Below are positions 52,417-61,471 of a DNA stretch of 64,000 nt, piece by piece. Every line of letters starts with the position of its first letter. The stretch's first letter is position 1. The notes beneath the pieces are model-generated. The model was given only the letters and a program-made list of their open reading frames with translations, searched no databases and was not told the origin of the DNA. Position numbers and translations under genes: made by a program. Source of the stretch: Candidatus Baltobacteraceae bacterium (GTDB taxonomy: Bacteria > Vulcanimicrobiota > Vulcanimicrobiia > Vulcanimicrobiales > Vulcanimicrobiaceae); NCBI GenBank assembly GCA_036488875.1, contig DASXGW010000005.1:1-64000 (forward strand), given 5' to 3'.

Positions 52417-53632
52417 CGCCGGCTACACGGACGATCTCTATCGGCGGTATATCGCCGATTTTTTCCGGCGCTGCGACTGTCCGACCGACATGCAGATCGC
52501 CGAGACGCCGGTTTTTCTCCCCGCGAAGCTGCGCGAACGCTGCGAGCGCGCCGGCGCCGAAATCCTCGCGCAACTCTGCGACCCTGCGCGCATCTCCAAA
52601 ATGCGCGCCGCTATTGCGCCGCGGTGGGACACGCCGGGCGAAACTTCGCTGCCCACGTTTTGCATCATCGACTTCGCACTCACCGAGGACACCAACGGCG
52701 AACTGGCGCCGAAGCTCATCGAACTGCAAGGTTTTCCGACGCTCATCGGTTACGAAACGATGCAGCGCGACGCCTGGAACGAAGCTCTGCAATCGATCGG
52801 CGGGTTGGAGCTGGATTGGACGTGCTGGTTTTCGGGACTAAGCCGCGACGCGTTTATCGCTTTAGCTAAACGCGTCATTCTCGGCGACAAGGATCCGGAA
52901 AACGTCGTCCTCATGGATTTCGATCCGCCGGCGCAAAAGACGTATCCCGACTTCATCGCGAGCAAGGTGCTGTTCGGAATCGACTCGGTCTGCCCGACCT
53001 CGTTGACCAAGCGCGGCCGGCGTCTGTTTCGAAAGACTGACAACGGTAAAGACGTTCCCGTCGAGCGCATCTACAACCGCGTGATCTTCGATGAGCTCGA
53101 ACGCAAGAACGTGACCTTGGCTTGGGATTTTCGCGACGACCTCGACGTAGAATGGACGCCCCATCCGAACTGGTTCTGGACCTGGTCGAAGTTCTCGCTG
53201 CCCTTTCTCGACCACCCGGCGGCCCCGCGCGCTACGCTCGTTTCGCACCTCGACGATTTACCGGCGCACGTCACCGAGGGCTTCGTGACCGAAAACTACG
53301 TGCTCAAACCGTTGTTCTCGTTCGCGGGTGCCGGCGTCAACGTTTCGCCGACCGCGGCGGACGTCGCGGCGATTCCCGCGGATCAACGCGATGGCTGGTG
53401 CCTGCAAGAGAAGATCGCGTATGCGCCCGCGCTGCGGGCAGCCGATGGCGGAAGCGGCGTGAAGGTTGAGCTGAGGATGATTTACTTGCGGCCCGACGAC
53501 GCGCCGGAGTTTACGCTCGCGCAGAACCTATGCCGCCTGTCGCGCGGCGCAATGATGGGTGTCGACCACAACAAGAAGCATCGTTGGGTGGGTTCGTCGA
53601 TCGCCCTCTGGCCGGCGAGCGAGAGCGGATGA
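52388..53632 (+). CDS. circularly permuted ATP-grasp-like protein
   Basis: The 414-aa protein places an E-containing KLIELQGFPTLIGYET block (about 100-117) before the Lys/Gly loop ENYVLKPLFSFAGAGVNV (about 300-317) and the hinge-like LQEKIAYAP. That order is reversed relative to normal ATP-grasps and agrees with the glutathionylspermidine-synthase type. It likely makes another amide bond in the same pathway. GTG 52388 overlaps the amidotransferase gene by 29 bases. Family call is tentative. Confidence 0.65.
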   Translation: MDARYRALFNAGYTDDLYRRYIADFFRRCDCPTDMQIAETPVFLPAKLRERCERAGAEILAQLCDPARISKMRAAIAPRWDTPGETSLPTFCIIDFALTEDTNGELAPKLIELQGFPTLIGYETMQRDAWNEALQSIGGLELDWTCWFSGLSRDAFIALAKRVILGDKDPENVVLMDFDPPAQKTYPDFIASKVLFGIDSVCPTSLTKRGRRLFRKTDNGKDVPVERIYNRVIFDELERKNVTLAWDFRDDLDVEWTPHPNWFWTWSKFSLPFLDHPAAPRATLVSHLDDLPAHVTEGFVTENYVLKPLFSFAGAGVNVSPTAADVAAIPADQRDGWCLQEKIAYAPALRAADGGSGVKVELRMIYLRPDDAPEFTLAQNLCRLSRGAMMGVDHNKKHRWVGSSIALWPASESG

Positions 53633-54144
53633 GCGTCGACTGGGGCGTCGTCTTTGGCTTGACGGGTCTCGCCGTCGGCAGCCTCTCGCTGGTCTACGCC
53701 CGCACTCAGGCGATTCACGCTCGGCGTCAAGCCGATGCCGCACATTTATCTACTACGCTTCAGTTACAGCGCGAAATGAGCGATCGAATTTTCCAACACC
53801 GTGCGGCGCTGATACGCGATCCGTCGGTCGCCAAAGCCTACTACGAGGCCATCCCCCATTTCGCGAAGCTTCTGGACGAAGGCGCCGTGGGGATCGAGGG
53901 TATCACCACGATTCGCAACGCGATCGACGGTTTCCAAGACGTTTACTTCCTCCGCAAACGCGGGATCATCGAGGAGTACCACTGGCGTGCCTGGTATTCG
54001 GCATTCGCGGTACTCGCGCGTTCGCCGGTGATGCGCATCGTTTACGACGCCGCCATCGCGCGCAGCGCACTCGATCCCGAATTCGCGGCGTACTTCGCGC
54101 CGTTGCTCGACCTTCAACCGCTCGCCGATCCAAAAGGAAAATAA
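53629..54144 (+). CDS. 171-aa protein with one N-terminal TM segment
   Basis: The protein starts MSVDWGVVFGLTGLAVGSLS, with one TM segment then a helical cytoplasmic or periplasmic domain (QREMSDRIFQHRAALIRDPS). ATG 53629 overlaps the permuted ATP-grasp stop as ATGA, and a serpin gene follows 3 bases later. Similar small proteins of unknown role occur widely. Not recognised as a named family. Confidence 0.7.
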   Translation: MSVDWGVVFGLTGLAVGSLSLVYARTQAIHARRQADAAHLSTTLQLQREMSDRIFQHRAALIRDPSVAKAYYEAIPHFAKLLDEGAVGIEGITTIRNAIDGFQDVYFLRKRGIIEEYHWRAWYSAFAVLARSPVMRIVYDAAIARSALDPEFAAYFAPLLDLQPLADPKGK

Positions 54145-54147
54145 AGC

Positions 54148-55356
54148 ATGTGGAAGCGGAGCCGTACGATATGCACCCTCGCTCTCGCGCTGGGAGTCGT
54201 GCCGATCGCATGCGCGGCTTCTTCGGGCCCCGATCTTTCGCAAGCCTACAACGGCTTCGGATTCGCGCTCTTCGCGAACCTGGCCAAGGAAAACGCCGGC
54301 AAAAATACCTTCATTTCGCCGACGAGCATCGCGCTCGCGCTCGCGATCGCGTCCAACGGGGCGGCCGGAAACACCCGCGCGTCGATGCTGAAAACGCTCG
54401 GCGCGCCAGGCGCGTCGATCGAAGAATTCGATGCTTCCAATAAAGCGCTGATGGCGGAGCTGACGAATCCGGGCAGCGATCTTCAGTTCACGATCGCTAA
54501 CGCATTGTGGGTCAACAAGCAGTTTTCGATCGTGCCGGCGTTCGTCACGACGAGCCGCGACGTCTTCTCGGCAACCGCGCAAGACTTGCCGTTCGGTGAG
54601 TCGAGTGCGGCACAAACGATCAACGATTGGGTCAATAAGAACACGAACGGGCGGATTCCCGAGATCGTCGATTCCACCGATCCTAACGACGTGCTCGTGA
54701 TCACCAACGCGATCGCCATGAAAGCCAAATGGCTCGCACCGTTTCAAAAAGACGATACGCACGACGCGCCGTTCGAGACGGGGTCCGGCGGTCACGTGAC
54801 CGTCTCCATGATGTCGAGCAACGGCGGTTTCGAGTATGCCGATCGCGACGGCTGGCAGGTGGCACGGCTCCCGTATCGCGGCAACCGCTTCGCGATGTAC
54901 GTTTTGCTTCCGCACGAGGGAACGGCGCTGGGGGGCGTGCTGAACGCCTTCGACCGGGCCACCTTCGACCGCCTGACGTCCGGCCTGCCGGACCAGCGCA
55001 TCGCCTTCGCGATGCCGCGTTACACCGCGACCTTCAAGGCCGAGCTCAACGCGCCGCTCTCGCGGCTGGGCATGGCTGGGGCCTTTGAACCGGGCGCCGC
55101 CGACTTCAGCCGTCTCGTAGCCCCGCCCCAGCGGGCCTTCATCAGCCTGGTGGTCCACCGCGCCTTCGTCCGCGTCGACGAGGAAGGCACCGAGGCGGCA
55201 GCCGCCACCGCGGTCACGATGCGGGCAACGGCCATCATGATGCCGCCCGAAAAGCGGATGATCGTCGACCGCCCCTTCCTGATGGCCATCCGGGACGACC
55301 GCACGAAGCAGATCCTCTTCCTGGGAGCGATCTACGACCCGGGGAAACCTGAGTAA
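54148..55356 (+). CDS. exported serpin (serine protease inhibitor)
   Basis: The 402-aa protein has a signal peptide (TLALALGVVPIACA) and the serpin fold: NTFISPTSIALALAIASNGA, NALWVNKQF, VITNAIAMKAKWLAPF, and RPFLMAIRD near the end. The reactive-loop hinge EEGTEAAAATAV has small residues, as in inhibitory serpins. The P1 region is around ATA with no basic residue, so elastase-like or chymotrypsin-like targets are likely. Possible lipoprotein because of the Cys. 3 bases after the 171-aa gene. It could restrain the secreted proteases encoded nearby. Confidence 0.94.
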   Translation: MWKRSRTICTLALALGVVPIACAASSGPDLSQAYNGFGFALFANLAKENAGKNTFISPTSIALALAIASNGAAGNTRASMLKTLGAPGASIEEFDASNKALMAELTNPGSDLQFTIANALWVNKQFSIVPAFVTTSRDVFSATAQDLPFGESSAAQTINDWVNKNTNGRIPEIVDSTDPNDVLVITNAIAMKAKWLAPFQKDDTHDAPFETGSGGHVTVSMMSSNGGFEYADRDGWQVARLPYRGNRFAMYVLLPHEGTALGGVLNAFDRATFDRLTSGLPDQRIAFAMPRYTATFKAELNAPLSRLGMAGAFEPGAADFSRLVAPPQRAFISLVVHRAFVRVDEEGTEAAAATAVTMRATAIMMPPEKRMIVDRPFLMAIRDDRTKQILFLGAIYDPGKPE

Positions 55357-55364
55357 CCAGAGGC

Positions 55365-55392
55365 TAAACTAGGCCCTTGGACCCGCCGATGG
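55365..55392 (+). promoter_or_regulatory. sigma-28-like flagellar promoter
   Basis: TAAA at 55365-55368 and GCCGATGG at 55385-55392, spaced 16 bases, closely match the FliA consensus TAAA-N15-GCCGATAA. It lies 75 bases before the flagellin ATG. A hairpin GGGCAG/CTGCCC (55401-55418) follows in the leader. Confidence 0.65.
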
Positions 55393-55467
55393 TCGTATTA
55401 GGGCAGAAGGATCTGCCCAGTTAACGGTATTCCCTTTGGGGTCGCGATCAAGGAGGAAACGAGCGCG

Positions 55468-56823
55468 ATGTCTGACGGTTTGAGCATTGCCAACAATCTG
55501 CTCGCCAATAGCGTCCAGTTAAATCTGGACAGCAATCAGAAGCAGTTACAAAACACCGTTACGCAGCTCTCGTCGGGCTTGCGGATCAATTCCGCCGCGG
55601 ACGACCCGTCGGGCCTCGCGATCGCGACCAATCTGCAGACCAAAGCCGACGGTTTCAATCAAGCCGCGCAAAACGTGCAGAACGCGAACAACGCCACTCA
55701 AGTCGCGCTCGGTGCCCTCACGTCGACGACCAACATCTTGCAGCGCATCCGCAGTCTCGCCGTCGAAGCCGCGTCGGACATCAACAGCAACAACGACCGG
55801 CTCAACCTGCAGACCGAGGTCACGCAGTTGCTGCTGGAAGTCAACCGCATCTCGCAAAACACGAACTTCAACGGGCAGCCGCTGCTCGACGGCTCGCACG
55901 CCGGATTCCAATCCGAACAGGACGCGTTTCTTACGGTTACGGCCAACACCGCGCTCGCGACGAACGGCGCAAAGGCTAGCGTCAACGGCGTGAACTACGG
56001 CTTCTTGGTCGCTTCCGCGACGCCGTTTGCGGTCGGCGGTACCAACTACTTCAACACCACTCCGGGCGGCACGTATACGGGCGTTTTCGGTCTCGGGAAC
56101 GGCGGCGGCGATCAGGCAACGGTCGACGGCACGCTCGAACTGCAAGTCGTGAATACCGGCATCTCAATCGCCGTCCAAGAGACGTTCATCGAGAGCGCTA
56201 CGGGCCTCATATGCGTATCGAGCACCCTGTTCGGCCCCAGCGCAGCGACGGCGACCAAGCGAAACATCCTGAACAACGTCGTCGGCGCGCAGGGAGTGAG
56301 CGGGTTCGATAACGTCGTCATCACGCTGGGCGCGATAACCACCGCCGACGTTGGTACCACCGCGTACATCAAGATCAGTCAAAACGTCGCGGCCCTGACC
56401 AACCCGAACAATCCCGCCTTTAACTTCCAGTCGGGTTCCGACGAAGGCGACGTGATTCAGGTGGGCATCGAAGCGACCAACACGTCGACCTTGCGCATCT
56501 CGAACGTCAATCTCGCGATCTCGTCGGCCAACAATCCGTCGCTCGGTGCCGAAGACACCATCGGGCAGATCGATAACGCTCTACAGCGCTTGTTGAACCA
56601 GCAGGCGCAGCTCGGCGCGGTCGTCGTCCGCTTGAATATCGACGAAGACTCCGACAACGTCGCCGCAACGAATCTGCAGGCGGCCGAGTCGAACATTCGC
56701 GACCTTAACGTCGGCCAGGCGACCACCCAGTTTACCAAGCTGCAGATCCTCGTTCAGGTCGGCACGTCGGTGCTGGCGCAGAGCAACGCCAACGCGCAAT
56801 CGGTACTGACGCTCTTCCGTTAA
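55468..56823 (+). CDS. fliC: flagellin
   Basis: The 451-aa protein has the conserved D0/D1 start (LSSGLRINSAADDPSGLAIA, QTALGALTST-like region) and the C-terminal helices ending TQFTKLQILVQVGTSVLAQS. The central part (about 140-330) is variable and Gly/Thr-rich, with one Cys (LICVSS), rare in flagellins. AAGGAGG precedes ATG 55468. No other flagellar gene is in the window, so it is a lone filament gene behind a sigma-28 promoter. Confidence 0.95.
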   Translation: MSDGLSIANNLLANSVQLNLDSNQKQLQNTVTQLSSGLRINSAADDPSGLAIATNLQTKADGFNQAAQNVQNANNATQVALGALTSTTNILQRIRSLAVEAASDINSNNDRLNLQTEVTQLLLEVNRISQNTNFNGQPLLDGSHAGFQSEQDAFLTVTANTALATNGAKASVNGVNYGFLVASATPFAVGGTNYFNTTPGGTYTGVFGLGNGGGDQATVDGTLELQVVNTGISIAVQETFIESATGLICVSSTLFGPSAATATKRNILNNVVGAQGVSGFDNVVITLGAITTADVGTTAYIKISQNVAALTNPNNPAFNFQSGSDEGDVIQVGIEATNTSTLRISNVNLAISSANNPSLGAEDTIGQIDNALQRLLNQQAQLGAVVVRLNIDEDSDNVAATNLQAAESNIRDLNVGQATTQFTKLQILVQVGTSVLAQSNANAQSVLTLFR

Positions 56824-56830
56824 GCCGAAA

Positions 56831-57994
56831 CTAAGCCGAAACCGGCTTGCGCGCGGCTAACTCCTCGATCGCCGCGCGCGTGCCGGCGCCCGGCGTCGCG
56901 CTCGCCTCGAGATCCGCGAGCGTCAACTCGATCGCGCCGATTGCGCCGATGACGTCGCCTTCGCTCACGTCGCCCATCGTACCGAAGCGGACGATCTTGC
57001 CAGCAAACTCGCCTTGACCGCCCGAAAGCACGACGCCGTAGCGCTCCCGTAAGCGCTTGAGGAACGCCGTCGCATCGACACCGTCGGGGGGATAGGCGGC
57101 GATCACCGTCACCGAATGCGCGCCGGGACGGGAGAAGATCGTAAAGCCGAGAGCTTCGAGCGCCGCACGTACCGCGCTCGCATAGCGCGCGTGACGCTTA
57201 CACACCGCCTCTTGTCCCTCGGCGTGATAGCGATCGAGCGCCACTTCGAGCGCATAAATAATCGATATCGGCGGCGTCCACGGCGTCTGACCGGACTTGG
57301 CAAACTCGCGTGCTTTCCGCGCGTCGAAGTAAAAGCGCGGAACCGCGCTGCGCTCCATGCGCTCCCACGCGCGCTGGCTCGCGGCGAACATCGCGATGCC
57401 CGGCGGAGCGGCAAACGCTTTCTGCGAGGCGGTAACGACCACGTCGTAACCCCAATCGTCCATCCGAAAATCCGACGCGCCGAGACCGCTGATCGAATCG
57501 ACCAGCGTGATCGCGCCGTGCGCGCGAAGAATCGGCGCGAGTGCGGCCATGTCGTTCTGCACGCCGGTGGACGTCTCGTTATGCGTCAACAGCACGCCCG
57601 CGATACGCTTACCGCCGTCGGCTTCGAGTCGCGCCGCAAGCGCCTGCGGATCGAGTGCCGCTCCGGCCGGCGTGTCGAGCGTTTCCACGACGCAGCCGTA
57701 CGTTTGCGCGATCGACGCAAAGCGTTTACCAAAAACGCCGATCGGACACGACAGCACGACGTCGCCGGGTGAAAAGAGATTGACGAACGCCGCCTCCATC
57801 GCGCCGGTTCCCGACGATCCCAGCAACACGACGTCGCCGTTGGTCCCGAAGACGGGACCTAGTCCGCGCTCGATACGCGCGAGCATCTCCGCAAACTCCG
57901 GACCGCGATGGTTGATCATCGGCCGCGCCATCGCTTCCAGCACGGGCTGGGCGACCGGGACGGGGCCGGGGAGCAGCAGCAGCGACTTTTTCAT
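56831..57994 (-). CDS. class V aminotransferase (serine/alanine-glyoxylate type)
   Basis: The 387-aa protein reads LLLLPGPVPVAQPVLEAMARPMINHRGPEF at its start, then LGSSGTGAMEAA, ETSTGVQND, DSISGLGASDF and the PLP-lysine TASQKAFAAPPG near residue 193. It fits the alanine-glyoxylate, serine-pyruvate or purine-catabolism class. Transamination of glyoxylate would link with the aceA pathway, but that is inference. It is 2 bases after the lon stop and may be co-transcribed. Confidence 0.92.
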   Translation of the reverse strand: MKKSLLLLPGPVPVAQPVLEAMARPMINHRGPEFAEMLARIERGLGPVFGTNGDVVLLGSSGTGAMEAAFVNLFSPGDVVLSCPIGVFGKRFASIAQTYGCVVETLDTPAGAALDPQALAARLEADGGKRIAGVLLTHNETSTGVQNDMAALAPILRAHGAITLVDSISGLGASDFRMDDWGYDVVVTASQKAFAAPPGIAMFAASQRAWERMERSAVPRFYFDARKAREFAKSGQTPWTPPISIIYALEVALDRYHAEGQEAVCKRHARYASAVRAALEALGFTIFSRPGAHSVTVIAAYPPDGVDATAFLKRLRERYGVVLSGGQGEFAGKIVRFGTMGDVSEGDVIGAIGAIELTLADLEASATPGAGTRAAIEELAARKPVSA

Positions 57995-57996
57995 GG

Positions 57997-60462
57997 CTAG
58001 CGTTTACGCGCTAGCGACCGCCTTTTCCGCTCCCCGGAGCGAACGCGTTTGAGCACGCCGTTGCGCCGAATGGGAACGACGTTGCTTGCCCGGCCGGTGT
58101 CGTTTCCAAGTGGAACCGGCGTGATCAGCCGCTTACCGAGCGCGTGGTGCAAGACTTCCGAGAGCTCCTCAACCGTGACGAACGTCATGGAGTCGCGGAC
58201 TTCTTTCGGAATGTCCTCGAGATCGGCCTCGTTACGCTTGGGCAGCAGAATCTTCGCGATTCCGGCACGCTTTGCGCCGAGCACTTTCTCTTTGAGGCCG
58301 CCGATCGGCAGCACTTGCCCCGTTAGCGTGATCTCGCCGGTCATCGCGAGACTGGGATCGACTTTGAGCCCCGTCAACGTCGAAGCGATCGCCGTCGCGA
58401 GCGCGATGCCGGCCGACGGACCGTCCTTGGGCGTCGCACCGGCGGGAACGTGCACGTGGATATCGTGCTTGGCGAAGTAATCTTCCGCCAAGCCCAGTTC
58501 GCTCGAGCGCGAACGCAGGAACGAGACGGCAGCTTGGGCGCTTTCTTTCATCACGTCGCCCAGCTGGCCGGTAAGCACGAGCTTGCCCGAGCCCGGCATC
58601 GCCTGGGTCTCGATGAAGAGAATGTCGCCGCCCACCGGCGTCCAGAACATGCCCGTCGACACGCCGATCGACGCCGTGCGCTTGCGCACTTCGTTGAAAA
58701 AGCGCTGCCGGCTGAGATACTCCACCAAGTTCTCAGGCTTGACGCGCGCCTTGTAGCGTGGATGCTCGGCGATCTTGCGCGCGATCTTCCGGAAGACCGT
58801 GCCGATCTCGCGCTCGAGATTGCGAACGCCCGCCTCGCGCGTGTAATCGGTGATGATCGTGCGCAGCGCGGTGTCGCCGATCTGCGCCTGCGTCTCCTTG
58901 AGACCGTTGGCCTTGCGCTGCTTCTTGATCAAATAGCGCTTGGCAATTTGGAGCTTTTCGAGCTCGGTGTAGCCCGAGAGCTGGATGATCTCCATGCGAT
59001 CGCGCAGCGGCGGCGAGATCGTATCGAGGTTATTGGCGGTGCAGATAAAGAGCACCGACGAAAGATCGAACGGCAAATCGAGGTAGTGATCGCGGAAGTT
59101 GTTGTTTTGTTCGGGATCGAGCACCTCGAGGAGCGCGGACTGCGGATCGCCGCGGAAATCGGCGCCCACTTTGTCGATCTCGTCGATCATCATTACCGGA
59201 TTGCGCGTGCCGGCATCGCGGATCGCGCGAACGATCGTGCCCGGCATCGCGCCGATGTAGGTGCGGCGATGGCCGCGAATCTCGGCCTCGTCGCGCACGC
59301 CGCCGACGGACAGGCGCACGAACTTACGTCCCATCGCTCGCGCGATCGACTGACCGAGCGACGTCTTACCGACGCCCGGCGGTCCGACGAAGCACAGAAT
59401 CGGCCCGGTCAGCTTCTTCTTGAGCTTGCCGACGGCCAAGTACTCGATGATGCGATCTTTGATTTTCTCGAGATCGTAGTGATCTTCGTCGAGGATGCGC
59501 CGCGCCGCGGTAATATCCATATGGTCGGTCGTTTCGTTCTTCCACGGCAACGTCACGAGCCAATCGAGGTACGTGCGGATCACGCTGAACTCAGGACTCG
59601 CCTGCGGCACTTTGGAAAGACGGTCGAGCTCGCGATCCGCCGATTTCTTGACTTCCTCGGGCATCTGCGCGGCATCGATCTTTTCGCGCAGCTCGTTGGT
59701 TTCGGCTTGCTGCGGATCGACTTCGCCGAGCTCTTCCTGAATCGCGCGCAGCTGTTGGCGCAGGTAGAACTCGCGCTGGTTCTTTTCCATCTCGCGCTGG
59801 ATGTCGCTCTGAATCTTGTGACCCAGCTCGACGACCTCGAGCTCTTTGGTGAGCAAGAGGGTCAGCTTGCGCATGCGCTTGGCGGTGTCGCGCTCTTCGA
59901 GCAGCGCTTGCCGATCGGACGTCTCGAGCCGCATCGTCGACGCGACGAAGTAGGTCAGCACCGCGGGATCGGTGATGTTCTGAACGTCCATCTCCATCTC
60001 GCGCGGAGCTTGCGGCAGGTACGAGAGCAATTTCGAGAATAGGCCTGCCAGATTGCGCTGCATCGCGACGAGCTGCTCGTTCTCGACGGTCACGTCGGGC
60101 AGCTCCGCGTAGGCCGCAACCATATAGGGCGATACTTGCGTGAACTGCTCGATCTTGAAGACGCTCTGTCCGGCCACGATGCATCGCAGCGTGCCGTCGG
60201 GAACCTTCAACATCTTCTGAATGATGCCGATCGTGCCGACGCGTTGAACGTCGTCGGGGCCGGGATTGTCGACGTCGCGATCCTTGAGCACGGTCAGGCC
60301 GATCGGCTTGCCCTCGCGAAGCGCTTCCTCGACGAGTTGAATGCCCGGCTTCTTGACGACGGCCAGCGGAATGACGGTGTGCGGAAACAGCACCGCTTCC
60401 TGCAGCGGCAGAATGCCGATCAAGTTGGCGGGAACGATTTTCGATTCTGATTTGCTGGGCAT
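57997..60462 (-). CDS. lon: ATP-dependent protease La
   Basis: The 821-aa protein has the N-terminal substrate domain, Walker A GPPGVGKTSL near residue 360-368 and the S16 catalytic motif PKDGPSAGIA (Ser about 681) with Lys in IGGLKEKVLGA. Full-length and intact. The basic tail (KRVRSGERKRRSLARKR) is unusually rich in Lys and Arg. It lies 4 bases after hsp20 under a CIRCE operator, so heat-shock control is likely. Confidence 0.98.
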   Translation of the reverse strand: MPSKSESKIVPANLIGILPLQEAVLFPHTVIPLAVVKKPGIQLVEEALREGKPIGLTVLKDRDVDNPGPDDVQRVGTIGIIQKMLKVPDGTLRCIVAGQSVFKIEQFTQVSPYMVAAYAELPDVTVENEQLVAMQRNLAGLFSKLLSYLPQAPREMEMDVQNITDPAVLTYFVASTMRLETSDRQALLEERDTAKRMRKLTLLLTKELEVVELGHKIQSDIQREMEKNQREFYLRQQLRAIQEELGEVDPQQAETNELREKIDAAQMPEEVKKSADRELDRLSKVPQASPEFSVIRTYLDWLVTLPWKNETTDHMDITAARRILDEDHYDLEKIKDRIIEYLAVGKLKKKLTGPILCFVGPPGVGKTSLGQSIARAMGRKFVRLSVGGVRDEAEIRGHRRTYIGAMPGTIVRAIRDAGTRNPVMMIDEIDKVGADFRGDPQSALLEVLDPEQNNNFRDHYLDLPFDLSSVLFICTANNLDTISPPLRDRMEIIQLSGYTELEKLQIAKRYLIKKQRKANGLKETQAQIGDTALRTIITDYTREAGVRNLEREIGTVFRKIARKIAEHPRYKARVKPENLVEYLSRQRFFNEVRKRTASIGVSTGMFWTPVGGDILFIETQAMPGSGKLVLTGQLGDVMKESAQAAVSFLRSRSSELGLAEDYFAKHDIHVHVPAGATPKDGPSAGIALATAIASTLTGLKVDPSLAMTGEITLTGQVLPIGGLKEKVLGAKRAGIAKILLPKRNEADLEDIPKEVRDSMTFVTVEELSEVLHHALGKRLITPVPLGNDTGRASNVVPIRRNGVLKRVRSGERKRRSLARKR

Positions 60463-60466
60463 GCGA

Positions 60467-60856
60467 TTAGGAATGTGTCCTCTTTACCAGGATATGGAGC
60501 TCCGTCCGCATCGTGGGGCGGTAAGCGGTCGCTGAGATCGGCAATGCGACGACGAGAAAACCGCCGTCGTAGCTTGCCGCAACGCCTTCGTATTCCACTG
60601 CCACCGGGAGCGCGATGCGCTTGACGAAATCGCCGTAGACGATCTCTTTTTGCGCGAACGAGCCGCGCCGCAAACGAATCGCTTCGAGCCTGCGCCCGGC
60701 GATGAACAGACGCTGGTCTTCCACGCCGATTCGCAGCGAATCGGCGTCGGCGCCGGCGATCTCGACGACCGCCACGACGCGGCCGCCGTCTTCGTCGACG
60801 AACACGTCGGCGTTGGGTTCGAAAGTGCCCGCACGGGCCCGCAATACGAAATCCAT
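60467..60856 (-). CDS. Hsp20-family small heat-shock protein
   Basis: The 129-aa protein has an alpha-crystallin-like domain: EPNADVFVDEDGGRVVAVVEIAGADADSLRI, then RRLEAIRLRRGSFAQKEIVYGDFVKRIALPVAVEYEGVAASYDGGFLVVALP, the usual G-x-L motif being GFLVVALP. It holds unfolded proteins for refolding or degradation by Lon. ATG 60856. First gene of the CIRCE-controlled unit with lon. Confidence 0.9.
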   Translation of the reverse strand: MDFVLRARAGTFEPNADVFVDEDGGRVVAVVEIAGADADSLRIGVEDQRLFIAGRRLEAIRLRRGSFAQKEIVYGDFVKRIALPVAVEYEGVAASYDGGFLVVALPISATAYRPTMRTELHILVKRTHS

Positions 60857-60885
60857 GATGTGTCTTGAGCCTTAGACCCCTTATC

Positions 60886-60912
60886 TTAGCACTCGGATGC
60901 GCCGGGTGCTAA
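60886..60912 (-). promoter_or_regulatory. CIRCE operator (HrcA) before hsp20-lon
   Basis: TTAGCACTC, nine bases, GGGTGCTAA. The consensus is TTAGCACTC-N9-GAGTGCTAA, so there is one mismatch in 18 positions. It overlaps a promoter on the minus strand (TTAGCA ... 18 bases ... TAAGAT) and lies 30 bases before hsp20. HrcA repression is thus strongly indicated. Confidence 0.9.
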
Positions 60913-60929
60913 TGCGGGCTGTCCTTTCC

Positions 60930-61448
60930 CTATATCTGGGGGTCGGGGAGCGCCCGCCCGGCCGGCCAGACCACGCATGGCTCCAGCTCGATCCGCAGCG
61001 TCTCGAGCGCCGTCGCGACGATCTGGACCTTGAAGAACTGGTTGTACTTGGTCGCGACGCCATGGATCATCTGCGGCGGGAACTGGCTGACGTTGGCCCC
61101 CGGCACGTGCGTGGAGGAGAGGACCTGATTCATCTGACCGGCGGCCGCGCCGGACATGTAGGCCTGGGTCCGCTGCCCGAGCCACGTCGACCCGTCCTGG
61201 AGCGTGTAGAGAAACCCAATGGTCTCACCGGGCATCATCGAGGCCGTGGACACGACCTTGTCGATTCGGACGATCTGGTTGGCGCGCGTTACGGGCTGCT
61301 GGAGCACGCGGGGTACCGGCCGCGATGAGTCCAGGCACGGCCCGGTTCCGAGGGGCTCGAGTGCCGAGCCAGGGGCGGGTTGTGCCGCCGGCGCCTGCGC
61401 GAGCGTAATGGCCGCAAGAAGAATCGCTGCAAACATGGCTGACCTCAT
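60930..61448 (-). CDS. exported hypothetical protein
   Basis: The 172-aa protein starts MRSAMFAAILLAAITLAQAP, a signal peptide, and has a beta-rich mature part (KVVSTASMMPGETIGFLYTL) with Cys residues near 38 and 157. No family is recognised. Divergent from the 61472 hydrolase with 23 bases between, so promoters overlap. Confidence 0.7.
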   Translation of the reverse strand: MRSAMFAAILLAAITLAQAPAAQPAPGSALEPLGTGPCLDSSRPVPRVLQQPVTRANQIVRIDKVVSTASMMPGETIGFLYTLQDGSTWLGQRTQAYMSGAAAGQMNQVLSSTHVPGANVSQFPPQMIHGVATKYNQFFKVQIVATALETLRIELEPCVVWPAGRALPDPQI

Positions 61449-61471
61449 TCGCAGCCGAAACGCAAACTCCG

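Noticed and set aside
58450-60042. 530-codon open frame opposite lon
   Set aside because: Antisense to a full-length Lon with all motifs; no start signal or family similarity.
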